This document shows positions 13,407 to 13,537 of a stretch of DNA of 13,537 nucleotides, piece by piece. Each line of letters starts with the position of its first letter. Within the stretch, counting starts at the first letter, position 1. The notes below the pieces were generated by a model, which saw nothing but the letters and a program-made list of their open reading frames with translations, made no database searches and was not told the origin of the DNA. Source of the stretch: Methylotenera sp. (GTDB taxonomy: Bacteria > Pseudomonadota > Gammaproteobacteria > Burkholderiales > Methylophilaceae). A program made the translations under genes and the position numbers. The stretch covers positions 1-13,537 of the forward strand of contig JACDEP010000045.1 of NCBI GenBank assembly GCA_013816325.1, read 5' to 3'.

Positions 13407-13537
13407 CAATTGCGGTTAAATCACCTTGGCCTCTATTTTACCGCATCGAAGCGCAATTATGGGTTTTATGGCGAAGCGCTATGTGACTAATGAAATAATA
13501 CCCAAGCTTTTTGGACGGTGCTCCATATACCGTAACT
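13407..13537. other. Upstream flank of ribH, no recognisable gene
   Basis: This is the leader of ribH as far as the window edge. It contains a direct repeat CGAAGCGC (13447-13454 and 13472-13479) and a small inverted repeat ACGGT/ACCGT (13516-13520, 13530-13534). I see none of the conserved blocks of an FMN riboswitch in the visible part. No promoter boxes can be assigned with confidence. Confidence 0.4.

Noticed and set aside
13395..13409. TTG start for ribH
   Set aside because: It would place the AGGA ribosome site inside the gene; GTG at 13394 has good spacing and puts the catalytic histidine at the usual position 88.
13479..13535. Minus-strand 18-codon open end that could be the tail of an upstream gene
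   Set aside because: Another frame is open for longer over the same bases and neither resembles a known riboflavin-pathway C-terminus, so no gene can be supported.
13395..13537. FMN riboswitch upstream of ribH
   Set aside because: The conserved RFN-element blocks are not visible on the minus strand in the available 143 bases.

Overview
The window looks like chromosome of a moderately AT-rich Gram-negative betaproteobacterium. Supporting signs are a lipid A gene (lpxH), periplasmic enzymes with Sec signal peptides, ribH-nusB coupling, and a CHASE2 serine/threonine kinase of a type I associate with methylotrophic betaproteobacteria such as Methylotenera and relatives (Methylophilaceae). That family-level placement rests on protein style, not on a search. 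I see no insertion sequence, phage gene, CRISPR array, tRNA or rRNA, and no gene-free stretch longer than about 230 bases.

Layout, left to right. (1) 1-255 (+): C-terminal end of a GspE/PilB-type secretion or pilus ATPase. (2) 343-1800 (-): cysS, cysteinyl-tRNA synthetase, carrying an unusual in-frame 30-bp tandem repeat. (3) 1986-6263 (+): an envelope gene cluster, divergent from cysS. It encodes a secreted TPR protein with an NTF2-like tail, a Csd6-like L,D-transpeptidase/carboxypeptidase with a similar tail, a periplasmic cyclophilin, a cytoplasmic cyclophilin, and the lipid A hydrolase LpxH. (4) 6298-12207 (-): a signalling cassette transcribed as CHASE2 Ser/Thr kinase, PP2C phosphatase, double-FHA protein, then GAF/HD-GYP protein. 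(5) 12436-13394 (-): ribH and nusB, overlapping by four bases. The last 143 bases hold the ribH leader and no recognisable gene.

How the parts may work together. The kinase senses something through a periplasmic CHASE2 domain and phosphorylates targets in the cytoplasm. PP2C would reverse this, and the FHA protein would bind phosphothreonine. The HD-GYP protein is well placed to couple the phosphorylation state to cyclic-di-GMP breakdown. The first three genes are tightly packed (gaps of 1 and 11 bases) and the fourth follows after 78 bases, so they are probably co-regulated. The plus-strand cluster is a peptidoglycan, protein-folding and lipopolysaccharide maturation set.

Most notable points: the repeat expansion inside the cysS catalytic core, the kinase/phosphatase/FHA/HD-GYP cassette, the roughly 105-residue insertion inside the HD-GYP domain, and two neighbouring secreted proteins sharing a C-terminal NTF2-like domain.
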